64,000 nucleotides of DNA from Knoellia sp. S7-12 (GCF_040518285.1 NZ_CP155449.1:682001-746000); one strand, 5' to 3'. Shown: positions 18,936 to 28,412, counted from the first letter of the stretch. A program made the numbers and translations. Notes: a model not told the origin generated them from the sequence alone.

Positions 18936-19202
18936 ATGGCCTACCCTGGGCGCCCCGTTCTCGAGCCGCTGCCTCAGTTCCGGGGTACGAATACGGTTCG
19001 GCAGACCCCTGTGCAACGACGCCGTCTGGTCGAGTTCGTGAGCCGTGAGTACGCGGCCGGACGGTCGTTGAGGCAGATCGCGGAGCTGACCGATCGGACG
19101 CAGTCTGCGGTTCGGCGCGCTTTGGACCAGGCCGGTGTGCCGCGTCGTGGGGTTGGCGCCCCTCCCCTTTCCGTGCGCTCAGCGGGTGTACGCACGGACT
19201 GA
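18936..19202 (+). CDS. small helix-turn-helix protein
   Basis: The protein is 88 residues. The central part RLVEFVSREYAAGRSLRQIAELTDRTQSAVRRALDQAGV is a clear helix-turn-helix (second helix IAELTDRT, recognition helix QSAVRRALDQ), followed by RRGVGAPPL. Small proteins of this type are widespread in actinobacterial chromosomes and plasmids. ATG 18936 was chosen because the conserved-looking text begins there; the longer frame from 18792 looks non-coding. It may regulate the conjugation genes or bind DNA structurally; the target is unknown. Confidence 0.75.
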   Translation: MAYPGRPVLEPLPQFRGTNTVRQTPVQRRRLVEFVSREYAAGRSLRQIAELTDRTQSAVRRALDQAGVPRRGVGAPPLSVRSAGVRTD

Positions 19203-19449
19203 GTAACGCAAAGGCGTCGCCCGGCGCCAAGCACTGCGCGCCGTTTAGGCAGAACTGCAGGTGTTGATAACAGCGGCCGAGAGTACGTCTGCGAGCGTTT
19301 CGATCAAGTTCTTCAGGGACGTGGGCTGACCTGCATGTATGCGAAGGTCCCCAGCCCCGAATCCGTCATTACCGCGACGTCCCGGGATGAATCCGGGGAC
19401 GTTGAAGCGCCACCTTCGCGTCGTGACCCCACGACGGAAGGACTTGGAG

Positions 19450-20244
19450 ATGAGCGTCGCGACACAGCTTGAACTGGATGACCCCGGCAGAGGTCTGCTC
19501 GCAGAGGCCCACCACTCGTGGGCCAGCTGGGTCGATCGGCAGGAGGCATTGGGCGTTGTTGCCCAGTTGGGTGACTTGCCGGCCTGGTTGAGCACGCACC
19601 CGCAGGAGTGTGATGCCGTCCTCGGCGCTTTGTCGGGCCTGGCGGCACAGCACGACGGCGACGACGTCCCGGCTGCGGCGGCGTTGGCGTGGCTGCTTAT
19701 CCCGGGCGCGAGCCTGCTCGCGAACCGGCTGGCCACACTTTCGCCGGCCATCGACCAGTTGGTGGCCGCGCAACTGTGGATCGAGGTTCGCACTTTCAGG
19801 TCGGGTCGGGGGCGGCGTGTTGCGGCGAGCATCCTGCGCAACACCAGGAAAGGGGTGTTGCGTGACCTTGGCGTGGGGGAGCACGCCGAGATGGTTTGGA
19901 GGCGACGTCTGGTCCTGGAACCGGACGACCTGCTGTGGCAACGGACGCAGCCGCTGACCGCTGGGGAGGAGGACGGTGCGGGGGAGTTGACTGAGCTGCT
20001 CGAGGCAGCCCGCGCGCAGAGCGTGATCAGTGACCAAGACCTCCACCTGCTCTTGGGTCTGGCGCAGGCCGCCGATGCCGCAGCCCAGACGCACTGGGGT
20101 CGAGGCTGTGCGGGGTTGATGACGCCGGTGGCCTCCATGGAGGTGGCGCAGCGCTGGGGGGTCTCCGCACGCACGGTGCGTCGCCGGGCGCGGCGCAGTC
20201 TCGACGCGCTGAGCCGGTATGCCGTTACGCAGATGCCGGCCTGA
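19450..20244 (+). CDS. sigma-factor-like/HTH protein opening the transfer operon
   Basis: The protein is 264 residues and mostly alpha-helical. The C-terminus MEVAQRWGVSARTVRRRARRSLDAL is a sigma-region-4-like or helix-turn-helix motif. The middle, WIEVRTFRSGRGRRVAASIL, could be a region-2-like helix. ACGGAAGGA about 10 bases upstream favours ATG 19450 over ATG 19387. Similar proteins occur next to conjugation genes in actinobacterial elements, so it is a candidate regulator of the operon that follows. The family is not certain. Confidence 0.7.
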   Translation: MSVATQLELDDPGRGLLAEAHHSWASWVDRQEALGVVAQLGDLPAWLSTHPQECDAVLGALSGLAAQHDGDDVPAAAALAWLLIPGASLLANRLATLSPAIDQLVAAQLWIEVRTFRSGRGRRVAASILRNTRKGVLRDLGVGEHAEMVWRRRLVLEPDDLLWQRTQPLTAGEEDGAGELTELLEAARAQSVISDQDLHLLLGLAQAADAAAQTHWGRGCAGLMTPVASMEVAQRWGVSARTVRRRARRSLDALSRYAVTQMPA

Positions 20245-20293
20245 GGTGACCACAACGGCGATCGCGTCGGCCTTCGGGCGTGGAGGTGAAGTC

Positions 20294-20428
20294 ATGCGGA
20301 GAATCAGGCACGGCTTGGTGACACGCATCCTGGCCGTGCTGGCGACCGCCGGGTTCGGGGACGATCGCGCGGCGGGTAGAACGCTGGCCCGCCCCGGACC
20401 CGTCTGGTCCACGCGGGGGCTGTCGTGA
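20294..20428 (+). CDS. 44-residue small protein coupled to the ParA-like gene
   Basis: A short frame starts at ATG 20294 behind a strong ribosome site (GTGGAGGTGAAGTC) and ends at TGA 20426-20428, overlapping the GTG start of the next gene by four bases. The product is basic at the N-terminus, with a weak hydrophobic segment (LVTRILAVLATAGF). It may act mainly as a translated leader that couples ribosomes to the next gene. No family is recognised. Confidence 0.5.
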   Translation: MRRIRHGLVTRILAVLATAGFGDDRAAGRTLARPGPVWSTRGLS

Positions 20429-21216
20429 CTACGGTGACGCGGCCGGTCGGCGTCGACGAGCTGCTGCGTGCCCACCGGTCCCTGATGGTCGGCGACTTCC
20501 GCCGCCACCCACCTCGACCCCGTCGTCCCGCTCTTTGGGACCCGGCCGAGCGGGTTCTGCCGGTGGTGGGCGCCGCCGGCGGAACTGGTGCGTCGACTTT
20601 CGCTCTGGCGTTGGCCACCGCGGCTGGCGGCCGGGTCGTCGAGTGCGCCACCATGACCGCCTCCGGGCTGGTGGCCGCGCCGACCGCCGAACTCGGCCGG
20701 CGCGACAGCGGCTGGCTGCGCGGCACCCGCGGGACGGTGGTGATTGAACGGCCGACAGAAATCCTGACCGCGTTGGTAGACCTGCAGGCGCCACCGACGC
20801 CGGAAGTTATTCCGCCAATGACCGTCGTTGATGTGGCGTGGGAGCTTGGCCAGGTCCTGGCCACCGAGTCCTGGGTTGCGGACGTGCTTCGCCAGTCATC
20901 GCTGGTGGTGGTGACCGCGACCGCGACGATTCCCGGTTTGAGGCGGCTTGAGGCTGCGTTGGGCATGCTCGCGCCAACCCCGTGCGTGGCTGCGGTGCTG
21001 GGGCCGCGACGCAAGAAGTGGGCCCGCGCTGTGGCGCACAGCGTCGGCGCGCGGACCACCGCACTGATCCGCTCGGAGCGCCTCGTCGAACTCCCCATCG
21101 ATGCACGGCTCTCCGCCCGCGGGTTGGACTCGGCGCCGCTTCCGGATGCGTTGCTGCACGCCGCCACCTACCTGCTCCACCTCACCCAAGACGTCCCACC
21201 CGGAAGAAGCCCCTGA
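20425..21216 (+). CDS. ParA/MinD-like ATPase of the transfer operon
   Basis: The protein is 263 residues. The P-loop-like segment VVGAAGGTGASTFALALA (about 48-65) follows a strand, and MTVVDVAWELG is the Walker B-like strand. SLVVVTATATIPGLRR is the usual third strand and switch. The P-loop lacks the normal Lys (GGTGAST), so it is degenerate, like the TadZ-like protein at 3336. In actinobacterial conjugation clusters such a protein commonly precedes the membrane channel genes. Start GTG 20425 overlaps the small upstream gene. Confidence 0.75.
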   Translation: MTTVTRPVGVDELLRAHRSLMVGDFRRHPPRPRRPALWDPAERVLPVVGAAGGTGASTFALALATAAGGRVVECATMTASGLVAAPTAELGRRDSGWLRGTRGTVVIERPTEILTALVDLQAPPTPEVIPPMTVVDVAWELGQVLATESWVADVLRQSSLVVVTATATIPGLRRLEAALGMLAPTPCVAAVLGPRRKKWARAVAHSVGARTTALIRSERLVELPIDARLSARGLDSAPLPDALLHAATYLLHLTQDVPPGRSP

Positions 21217-21217
21217 C

Positions 21218-21526
21218 ATGACCACCGCTTTGGAGTCCAGCACCGGCGTGGTTGCCGCGGTGACCACCCGGGTCTGCCCGGTCGCCCCACCAGGAGCGCA
21301 GCAGTACGCCGACCAGCTCATGGGCTACCTGCTGTGGGGGGTGGGGCTGCTGTTCATCCTCGGCGTCGTCGTCGGCATCGCGGCCATCGTCGGCGGCCGG
21401 GTCTTCGCCATGCCGCACGCCTCCAAGGCAGGTGTCGTCGGCGTCGTGCTGGTGTTCGTCGCAATCATCGCCTACCTCGTCCTTCCGGGGATCGTGCGAG
21501 CGATGACCGGGTCCGGGTGCGTCTGA
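21218..21526 (+). CDS. small membrane protein, VirB2/TrbC-position subunit
   Basis: The protein is 102 residues with two hydrophobic helices: LLWGVGLLFILGVVVGIAAIV (about 38-58) and VVGVVLVFVAIIAYLVLPGI (about 73-92). Size, two helices and position resemble VirB2/TrbC-type pilin or channel subunits of type IV secretion, but no sequence signature proves it. It lies one base after the ParA-like gene. Its TGA overlaps the next ATG (TGATG). Confidence 0.7.
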   Translation: MTTALESSTGVVAAVTTRVCPVAPPGAQQYADQLMGYLLWGVGLLFILGVVVGIAAIVGGRVFAMPHASKAGVVGVVLVFVAIIAYLVLPGIVRAMTGSGCV

Positions 21527-22350
21527 TGACCACGACGCCCGGTGATGCGAGCGGGGCGTGGGACCGGCGACGCCTCATCGTCACACTCGCGGGGGTGCTG
21601 TCCGCCGTCGTGCTGCTGATGGTCGGGCTGGTCTACGCGCTGGTGTGGGGGATCGGCTCTGCAACAGCGGGCGACGACCGACCCGCCACCGGACCGGTGC
21701 GGGTGGGCGGTGACACCGCAGAGCAGCGGCGGGATGCGATCGCGGCTGCCCCGATGGCGGCCGTCGCTGGGTCCGCGGCGATGTCTGGCACCCCTGCCCT
21801 CGGGGCCAGTGCGAGCATCACCGTCCCGGCTGCCACCACGGTGGGCCCGGTGGAGGTGCCGAGCGGGTTCCCCCGGACCCCGCAGGGTGCGGTCGGGCAG
21901 CTCGCCGCGATCGACACGACCGTCCTGACCGGGATGTCGATCCCGCACACCCGAGCCGTCCACGAGGCGTGGGCGCTGCCCGGTGCCCCACCTGTGGCGC
22001 AGTGGGTGATTTCCAGCAACGTGCAGGCGTTCCTTGCCGCAAGCGGATCCCCGAGCTTGGACGCGGCCAGTGTGGTGACTGCCACCCCCGTCGCCGCACA
22101 GGTCAAAGGCGTCGACGGGGACGACTGGACCTTGGCGTGCGTGCTGCTGGACATCCGAGCGACGATCACCGCTTCCGCGCGGATCGGGTACGGACACTGC
22201 GAACGGATGCAGTGGAGCGGCAGTGAGCAGGGCGGGCGCTGGATGATCGGGCCCGGGGCGCAGCCAGCCCGGGCCCCGTCGACCTGGCCCGGCTCCCAGG
22301 CCGCGGTCGACGCGGGTTGGGCGACCTGGGAGGAGGCAGGTCAATCATGA
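21526..22350 (+). CDS. conjugal transfer protein with one membrane helix (VirB8-like position)
   Basis: The protein is 274 residues. A short cytoplasmic start (GAWDRRR) is followed by one membrane helix (LIVTLAGVLSAVVLLMVGLVYAL). A Thr/Ala-rich linker leads to an extracytoplasmic domain containing FPRTPQGAVGQLAAID and, near the end, YGHCERMQW and GGRWMIGPG. This plan (one helix plus NTF2-like exterior) resembles VirB8/TcpC-type transfer proteins, and FPRTPQGA-type motifs are common in their actinobacterial relatives. The overlap with both neighbours shows coupled translation. Confidence 0.8.
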   Translation: MTTTPGDASGAWDRRRLIVTLAGVLSAVVLLMVGLVYALVWGIGSATAGDDRPATGPVRVGGDTAEQRRDAIAAAPMAAVAGSAAMSGTPALGASASITVPAATTVGPVEVPSGFPRTPQGAVGQLAAIDTTVLTGMSIPHTRAVHEAWALPGAPPVAQWVISSNVQAFLAASGSPSLDAASVVTATPVAAQVKGVDGDDWTLACVLLDIRATITASARIGYGHCERMQWSGSEQGGRWMIGPGAQPARAPSTWPGSQAAVDAGWATWEEAGQS

Positions 22351-23810
22351 TCGGGCTGCGGGTAGAGGAGTGGTCGGACTACGTCAACCCGTTCAGCTAC
22401 CTCGCCGGTGCCGCGGGCAAGGTCGCCGGCGACGCGTGGACGGTGGCGATGCTGTCCTTCTGGTCCGCAGGGGTGTGGCTGCTGCGGTTCGTCTTTGAGC
22501 TGGTGGACGCGTTCCTGACCCCGGACTTGTCCGAGAGCGGACCCGGCGCGAGCGTGTACCGGTTCACGTTCTGGGTCGCCGCCACTTTGGTGCTGTTCAT
22601 GGCGATGGTCCAGTTCGGGGTCGCCGCCTTCCGCCGCGACGGGCAGTCCCTGGCTCGGGTCGCGGTCGGCACCGCTCAGTTCCTCATGGTCTGGGTGGCG
22701 TGGCTGACCTACGCCGCAGTCCTGCTGGCGTCGTGTGGGGGACTGACCCGGGCGGTCATGAAGGCCACCATGGGGGTGGACGCCTGGTCGCAGTGGCAGC
22801 CCTGGGAGGCGTTCAGCACCCAGGACGTCACGGACGCCGCGGTCGCCACCGTGCTGGGGATCATGGGCCTGTTCCTGGTGCTGGCTGCGATCGGACACCT
22901 GCTCGTCATGCTCGCCCGAGCCGGCGCACTGCTCGTGTTGGCGGCGACCACCCCGATCGCCGCGGCCGGGCTGGTGTCCGACGCGGGCCGGTCCTGGTTC
23001 TGGAAGTCGCTGCGCTGGTTCCACGCCGCCGCGTTCACCCCCGTGCTGATGGCGTTGGTTATGGGGGTGGGGATCCAGCTGACCACCGGTGTCGTCACCA
23101 GCCATGGTGACTCCGTCGCCACTGCGGTCGGGACCGCGGTGCCTGGGGTGATGCTCATCCTGATCGGCTGCATGGCCCCGCTGGCCCTGTTCAAGATGCT
23201 CGCGTTCGTCGACCCCGGCACCAGCTCCGGGGCCGCGATGCGCACCGGGATGGCCGCGCAGGGCGGGCTGCAAGGCCTCCTGCCCGGCGGTAGCGGAGCC
23301 GAGGGTGCGACGTCGGGGGCGGCGTCGAGCACCGACGTCAACGGCCGCTCCGCCGGGGAGGACGCCAGTGCGGACGCCACCACCTCCCGCTTCGCCAGCT
23401 CCGCCGGCGGGCTCCTGGGCGCGCTGGGCCCGGTCGGGCAGGCCGCCGCCACCGGGATGGGCTTCGCCGGGTCGTTCGGGGTACGCGCGGCCGCGGTCGG
23501 CGCGGACCTGTCCAACCAGATGGGTGTCGGCCACGGCAACTATGTCCCCGACTTCTCCGCCGACCGCCGCGGTAGTGGGCGGGACTCGGCCAGTCGCGGT
23601 GAGCTCGACCCCCCCGACACCACCCCAGACGCGTCGCCAGGCTCGGGTGCGGGTTCGCCTGGCAGCGCCGCGGCCCCCGGTGGGCCGTCGACTGTCCCGC
23701 CCGCCCCCGCCGGAGCCAGCGGTGCCGGTGCTGCGGGTAGCGCCACCGCCGCGGGTGGCGCGGGTGGCGCGGGTGGCGCGGCCGCTGCTGTCCCAATCGT
23801 CCCCGTCTGA
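22347..23810 (+). CDS. VirB6/TrbL-like polytopic channel protein
   Basis: The protein is 487 residues with about seven hydrophobic helices between residues 25 and 290 (for example AATLVLFMAMVQFGVAAF, GIMGLFLVLAAIGHLLVMLA, FTPVLMALVMGVGIQL). This is followed by a 190-residue Gly/Ala/Ser/Pro-rich cytoplasmic or exterior tail. VirB6/TrbL channel proteins have this plan. ATG 22347 has AGGAGGCAGG upstream and overlaps the previous stop by ATGA. The long tail is typical of actinobacterial versions. Confidence 0.85.
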   Translation: MIGLRVEEWSDYVNPFSYLAGAAGKVAGDAWTVAMLSFWSAGVWLLRFVFELVDAFLTPDLSESGPGASVYRFTFWVAATLVLFMAMVQFGVAAFRRDGQSLARVAVGTAQFLMVWVAWLTYAAVLLASCGGLTRAVMKATMGVDAWSQWQPWEAFSTQDVTDAAVATVLGIMGLFLVLAAIGHLLVMLARAGALLVLAATTPIAAAGLVSDAGRSWFWKSLRWFHAAAFTPVLMALVMGVGIQLTTGVVTSHGDSVATAVGTAVPGVMLILIGCMAPLALFKMLAFVDPGTSSGAAMRTGMAAQGGLQGLLPGGSGAEGATSGAASSTDVNGRSAGEDASADATTSRFASSAGGLLGALGPVGQAAATGMGFAGSFGVRAAAVGADLSNQMGVGHGNYVPDFSADRRGSGRDSASRGELDPPDTTPDASPGSGAGSPGSAAAPGGPSTVPPAPAGASGAGAAGSATAAGGAGGAGGAAAAVPIVPV

Positions 23811-23828
23811 TGCCTGAGGAGCCCGGTC

Positions 23829-25337
23829 ATGGCTGTCATCTACTCCGACTACTCGCGCGCCCGGATCGGGCATTTCTTCGGCCTGTCCGGGTGGCAGCTG
23901 GCGGTGGTGGCCCTGTCCCTGATGCCTGTGTTTGTCTGCGTAAACGCCGCCGCGTGGGTGCCCGCCGCCGGGTTCGTCCTCGCTTGGGCCTTGGTCGTGG
24001 TTGTCACGGTGACCCCGGTGCGGGGCCGCTCCGCGACGAACTGGGCCGCCACCAGCGTCGCGTTCGCGGTCGGCGCCCTGGCCGGGTGGACACGTTTCCG
24101 CTCCCGCGCGGCCGTTGGCGCCGCCGCAGACCTGGGCGTGCCGGACCTGCCCGGGGTGCTGGCCGGGGTGGAGATCCACGACGGACCCCCGCAGGGCCCG
24201 GCCGGGACCCGGGTCGCGGTCGTGCAGAACCACACCACCCGAACTTGGGCCGTCGCCGCAGCGGTGGTGCATCCGGGGATCGGGATGAGCGAGGCCGACG
24301 AACGCGCCCAGTTCGGCACCGGGCTGTCCGAGCTGCTCGACCTCGCCTCCCGCGCCGAGCTCGTCGAAGAGATCCTGCTGCTGGTGCGCACGGTGCCCGA
24401 GGACGGCGCCGAACGCGACCAGTGGATCACCCGGCACCGAAGCCCCGCCGGCCCGACCGTGGCCCGGGTCGTCAACGACGAGCTGCAGGCCGCGTTGACC
24501 GGGGGTTGCGTGCGCACCGAGGCGTTCCTCACCCTCGTGGTACCCGAGGCCCGCCTCGGAAAGGCCGCGAAGGAGGCCGGTGGCGGGTTTGAGGGACGGG
24601 CCCGGGTCCTGTACTCGCTGATGGGCGAGTGCGACGCTCAGCTACGCGGGGCGGTCGGGATGACCGGTGTGGAGTGGCTGACCTCCCCCCAGCTGGCGGC
24701 CGCGTGCCGCACCGGGTTCGCCCCCGGCGACCGGGCCGGGATCATCGACGCCCTGACCGCCCACACCAGCGACCCCGCGGTGAACGCCGACGTGCCGTGG
24801 GCGATGGCCGGGCCCTCCGGAGCAGACCCCGCCGCCAGGCACTACAGCCACGACGCGTGGAACTCAATCTCGGCCACCATCAAGCTTCCGGTCAAGGGCG
24901 CGGCCATGGGTGCACTGGCGCCAATCCTCACCCCGACCGAACCGGGGGAGCGGCGCTCCGTGCTCGTCGCGTTCCCGATCATCAGCGCCTCCGCGGCGGA
25001 CCGACAGTCCGCGAGCAGTGAGTGGGCCGCCGACATGGGCGAAGGGCTACGCACCAAGGCCAAGGTCAAACCGCGCACTAGGGCGGTCGACGACGCCGCG
25101 AAGGTCCGCGGCCTGGACCGCAAGCTCGCGCGCGGCTCCTCCCTGACCCGCCCCTACGCCGTGGCCACCGTCACCGTCCCCAAGACCGTGCGAGCCGCAG
25201 AGTTCGGGCGGCGCTTGGACGCCTCGGTCCGCAAGGCCGGGTTCGCCCCCCTGCGCCTGGACCTCAGCCAGGACGCCGCGTTCGCCGCATCCACGATCCC
25301 GCTCGGGATCAGCCTCACCCGCACCGGAGACACCTGA
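23829..25337 (+). CDS. SCO6880-like transfer protein (PrgI-like membrane part plus VirB4-N-like part)
   Basis: The protein is 502 residues. Two N-terminal helices (LAVVALSLMPVFVCV and FVLAWALVVVVTVTP) form a PrgI/VirB3-like membrane part. A long cytoplasmic part (from about 100) resembles the N-terminal, non-ATPase half of VirB4. RGSSLTRPYAVATVTVP near 435 is a typical segment of the actinobacterial SCO6880 family. Its position directly before the VirB4-like ATPase, sharing a base with it, supports a VirB3/VirB4-N function carried on a separate protein. AGGAGC upstream gives the ATG 23829 start. Confidence 0.87.
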   Translation: MAVIYSDYSRARIGHFFGLSGWQLAVVALSLMPVFVCVNAAAWVPAAGFVLAWALVVVVTVTPVRGRSATNWAATSVAFAVGALAGWTRFRSRAAVGAAADLGVPDLPGVLAGVEIHDGPPQGPAGTRVAVVQNHTTRTWAVAAAVVHPGIGMSEADERAQFGTGLSELLDLASRAELVEEILLLVRTVPEDGAERDQWITRHRSPAGPTVARVVNDELQAALTGGCVRTEAFLTLVVPEARLGKAAKEAGGGFEGRARVLYSLMGECDAQLRGAVGMTGVEWLTSPQLAAACRTGFAPGDRAGIIDALTAHTSDPAVNADVPWAMAGPSGADPAARHYSHDAWNSISATIKLPVKGAAMGALAPILTPTEPGERRSVLVAFPIISASAADRQSASSEWAADMGEGLRTKAKVKPRTRAVDDAAKVRGLDRKLARGSSLTRPYAVATVTVPKTVRAAEFGRRLDASVRKAGFAPLRLDLSQDAAFAASTIPLGISLTRTGDT

Positions 25338-26848
25338 TGCGCCGCACCACTACAGGGCGTGACGTCACCCGCCTGCTCGCCGACTTCGGCCACGACCTCC
25401 CCGCAGCCCCGAGCGTGTCACCGTCTGTCCGGGAGCCGCGGCTGTTCCGCAACGCCTCCCGCCGCGGCCCCCGCCACCGCGGGAGCGGCTGGGCGGCCTC
25501 GACACGGGCACCGGTCTCGGTGTGGCGGATGACGTCGGACCAAGCACCGGTGCTGTGGCCGTTCATCGCCGCCACCGGCCTGCCACCCACCGGAGCCCAG
25601 ATGGGCATCGACGTGCTGTCCGGGGGGTCGTTCTACCTCGACCCGTTCGGTTGGGTCCTGCGCGATGACGTCCCTATTACCAACCCCAACGTCATCTGCT
25701 TCGGCAAACCCGGTCGCGGCAAGTCCGCCACCACCAAGGCGTTCATCCTGCGAATGATGGACTTCGGGTACCGCACCCTGATCCTGGGGGATCCCAAGGA
25801 CGAGTACGAACCCCTCTGCTCCGTGTTGGGGGTGGAGCCGTTTCGGATCGGGCCCGGGCTGCCCGCGCGGATCAACCCGCTGGCCTTCGGTCCCCTGGCC
25901 CAGGGGTGGGCGGACCTGAACGCGGGCGAGGCACAGTCCCGCGCGGCGATCGTGTTCGGGCGGTGGCTGACCCTGCTGCGCGGGCTGGTCGGCTCACAAC
26001 GCGTCGGAGACACCCCGGTCCCGTTCGGTCCCGTGGAGGAGAACGTCGTCAAAGCCGGCCTGCGGCAGCTCACCGGGTACACCCACGGCAACACCCACCT
26101 GGCGGAGACCACCATCCCCGAACTGTGGCACCTGCTCAACGCCCCCACCCCTGAGCTGGTCGATCAGTGCCGGTACGCCTCCACTCGGCACTTCCTCGAC
26201 GAGACCCGACTGCTGCGGGACGCCTTGGGCCAACTCACCTCCGGGGCCCTGGCCGGGATCTTCGACGACCACACCAGCATCACCGTGGACTGGGCCGCGC
26301 CGATCCAGTCGCTAAGCCTGTCCCGGCTCGAACTCCTGGGGGAGGAGGCCGTCGGCATCGCCCTGACCTGCCTGTCCTCCTGGGGTCGCGGGATGCGCGA
26401 ACTCGCCGACCCCGGCGACCTGCGGATCATGGTCCGCGACGAGGTGTGGAAGCAGATGCGCCTCGGGGCGGAAGCGGTGAAGTCCTTCGACGGGGACCTG
26501 CGCCTGTCCCGCTCCCACGGCGACGTGCAGTGGGCCAACGCCCACAAACCCTCCGACCTGCTCTCCGTAGGCGACGCCAGCTCCCAAGCCGTGGCCATCG
26601 CCAAGGACCTGCTCCACCTGGCCGACATCAAGATCCTCCACGGCCAAGACCTCGGCGTCGCCCGAGACCTCGAACAGGTCATGGGGCTGGGCCCTATCGC
26701 CCGCGACGTCATCACCACCTGGGCCATGCACGGCAAAGGACGAGCCCTGTGGTGCGTCGGCGAACAGCAGTACAAGGTCCAGACCGTGCTGCACCCCACC
26801 GAGGCCGCCCTGACGTTCACCAATGACGCCATCGCCGGCGCGGGTTGA
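25337..26848 (+). CDS. VirB4-like ATPase
   Basis: The protein is 503 residues. Walker A is GKPGRGKS at 123-130. A downstream strand TLILGDPKDEYEPL and a Walker B region IMVRDEVWKQM near 365 are typical of VirB4/TraC and HerA-FtsK ATPases, as is the C-terminal WCVGEQQ part. Compared with full VirB4 (about 800 residues) it lacks the N-terminal half, which here is the SCO6880-like protein upstream. It should power assembly and export of the type IV secretion machine. It starts at TGATG. Confidence 0.9.
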   Translation: MRRTTTGRDVTRLLADFGHDLPAAPSVSPSVREPRLFRNASRRGPRHRGSGWAASTRAPVSVWRMTSDQAPVLWPFIAATGLPPTGAQMGIDVLSGGSFYLDPFGWVLRDDVPITNPNVICFGKPGRGKSATTKAFILRMMDFGYRTLILGDPKDEYEPLCSVLGVEPFRIGPGLPARINPLAFGPLAQGWADLNAGEAQSRAAIVFGRWLTLLRGLVGSQRVGDTPVPFGPVEENVVKAGLRQLTGYTHGNTHLAETTIPELWHLLNAPTPELVDQCRYASTRHFLDETRLLRDALGQLTSGALAGIFDDHTSITVDWAAPIQSLSLSRLELLGEEAVGIALTCLSSWGRGMRELADPGDLRIMVRDEVWKQMRLGAEAVKSFDGDLRLSRSHGDVQWANAHKPSDLLSVGDASSQAVAIAKDLLHLADIKILHGQDLGVARDLEQVMGLGPIARDVITTWAMHGKGRALWCVGEQQYKVQTVLHPTEAALTFTNDAIAGAG

Positions 26849-26870
26849 ACCGCAAGGAACGCGCGCCGTT

Positions 26871-28412
26871 ATGAAGAAGGCCCTGTGGGTGATGGCCCCA
26901 CTGCTCGCGGTCCTGTTCGTCATCCCGCTCGGGGCCGCGGTGATCCTGGCCGCGGTCATCACCCCAGCCGCCGCCGAACAGGCGCGCCTGCACGGGTGCG
27001 AGGCCGCCGTGGCGGCCAGCGGGTCGTGGCGGCCCCCGTTCCAGCAGGCCTACGTCAGAACCTCCCACTACGGCAAGCGGTTCCACCCCATCGACCAGGT
27101 GTGGAAGCTGCACAGCGGCACCGACCTGGTCTCCCAGCCCGGCCCCGGCCCCGTCGTCGCAGTGTCTATGGGCACCGTCACCGCGGCCGCCTACCGCGGC
27201 GGGTACGGCAACGCCATCGACGTCGACCACGGCGGCGGCATCACCTCACGCTACGCACACCTCGCCCGCATCGACCCCACCATCCGCCCCGGCGCAACGG
27301 TTACCGCCGGGCAGGTCTTGGGGGTCGAAGGCTCCACCGGTGCCTCCACCGGCAACCACCTCCACCTCGAGATCCTCACCAACGGCGACCCGGTCGACCC
27401 CGTGCCGTTCATGGCCGAGCGCGGGGCACCCCTGGACGGGCGCGCCGTCGCACCCACCCCCACAACTGACACCCCCCGTGACGTCGAAGGGGGTCTCGGG
27501 TTCGACCTGCCCCCCGCCAGCGCCCCCCGCCTTGCCTCGCTCACCACCCCACCGGCCACCATCCCCGCACGGGTCAAAGCCCTGTACGTCGCTGCCGCCA
27601 TGAAGTACCAGCTGCCGTGGACGCTGCTCGCCGGGATCGGCATGGAGGAGACCTCCCACGGACGCACCACCGCCACCTCCAGCGCTGGGGCCCAAGGGTT
27701 GATGCAGTTCATGCCCGCCACCTTCGCCGCGCACGGCGTCGACGGCGACGGCGACGGGCGTGCCAGCATCCGTAGCGACGCAGACTCGGTCTTCTCCGCG
27801 GCGAACTACCTCACCCAGTCCGGGGTCACCAAGGGCGAGGCTGGGGTCCGCAAAGCCCTGTACGCGTACAACCACGCCACCTGGTACGTCAACGACGTTC
27901 TGCACTACGCGCACAGGTATGGCGGTGGTCTTGTGTTGGGCGACCCGACCAGTTGCGCTGGGGCACAGGGCAACCCAAACCTCGCCCCGCTGCTTGCTGA
28001 CCGCGTCGCGGCCCTGCTCGGGTGGGCCAGGCAGCAGACCGGCGACCAGTACGTGTTCGGCGCCAACGGCCCCGACGCCTGGGATTGCTCCAGCTTCACC
28101 CAGGCCGCCTACCGCCACATCGGCCTGATTCTGCCGCGCACCGCTGGCGCCCAACGCGACTGGCTCGCCGCCGGAGCCGGCACGCGCATCCCACCCGGGC
28201 AGGAACGCCCCGGCGACCTCATCTTCTGGGACAGCTACCTCGGACCCAACGCCATCGGGCACGTCGTCATCGTCCAAAACCCCACCACGAGAACGACGTT
28301 CGAGGCCAAGAATCCCCGCGCCGGGGCCGGCACCTTCAGCTACGCCGGGGCCGAGCAGGGGAAGAGCATCTACGAGATCTGGCGTCCCGGCGCCGCCGAA
28401 GGCAACTCATGA
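26871..28412 (+). CDS. three-domain cell-wall hydrolase: M23, SLT and NlpC/P60
   Basis: The protein is 513 residues behind one N-terminal helix. Residues 60-180 are an M23 (LytM) endopeptidase with zinc ligands His81, Asp85 and the His163-x-His165 motif (GNHLHLE). Residues 230-350 are an SLT/lysozyme-like domain with Glu259 or Glu260 in GMEETSHG, and SAGAQGLMQFMPATF. Residues 375-500 are NlpC/P60 with Cys406 (WDCSSF) and His464 (IGHVVIV). All three sites look intact. AAGGAA 11 bases upstream supports ATG 26871 over 26823. It probably opens the wall for the secretion channel. Confidence 0.93.
   Translation: MKKALWVMAPLLAVLFVIPLGAAVILAAVITPAAAEQARLHGCEAAVAASGSWRPPFQQAYVRTSHYGKRFHPIDQVWKLHSGTDLVSQPGPGPVVAVSMGTVTAAAYRGGYGNAIDVDHGGGITSRYAHLARIDPTIRPGATVTAGQVLGVEGSTGASTGNHLHLEILTNGDPVDPVPFMAERGAPLDGRAVAPTPTTDTPRDVEGGLGFDLPPASAPRLASLTTPPATIPARVKALYVAAAMKYQLPWTLLAGIGMEETSHGRTTATSSAGAQGLMQFMPATFAAHGVDGDGDGRASIRSDADSVFSAANYLTQSGVTKGEAGVRKALYAYNHATWYVNDVLHYAHRYGGGLVLGDPTSCAGAQGNPNLAPLLADRVAALLGWARQQTGDQYVFGANGPDAWDCSSFTQAAYRHIGLILPRTAGAQRDWLAAGAGTRIPPGQERPGDLIFWDSYLGPNAIGHVVIVQNPTTRTTFEAKNPRAGAGTFSYAGAEQGKSIYEIWRPGAAEGNS

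Noticed and set aside
22341..24437. 698-residue minus-strand frame opposite the VirB6-like gene
   Set aside because: It mirrors high-GC codons of the plus-strand VirB6-like and SCO6880-like genes and has Gly/Arg/His-rich shadow composition.
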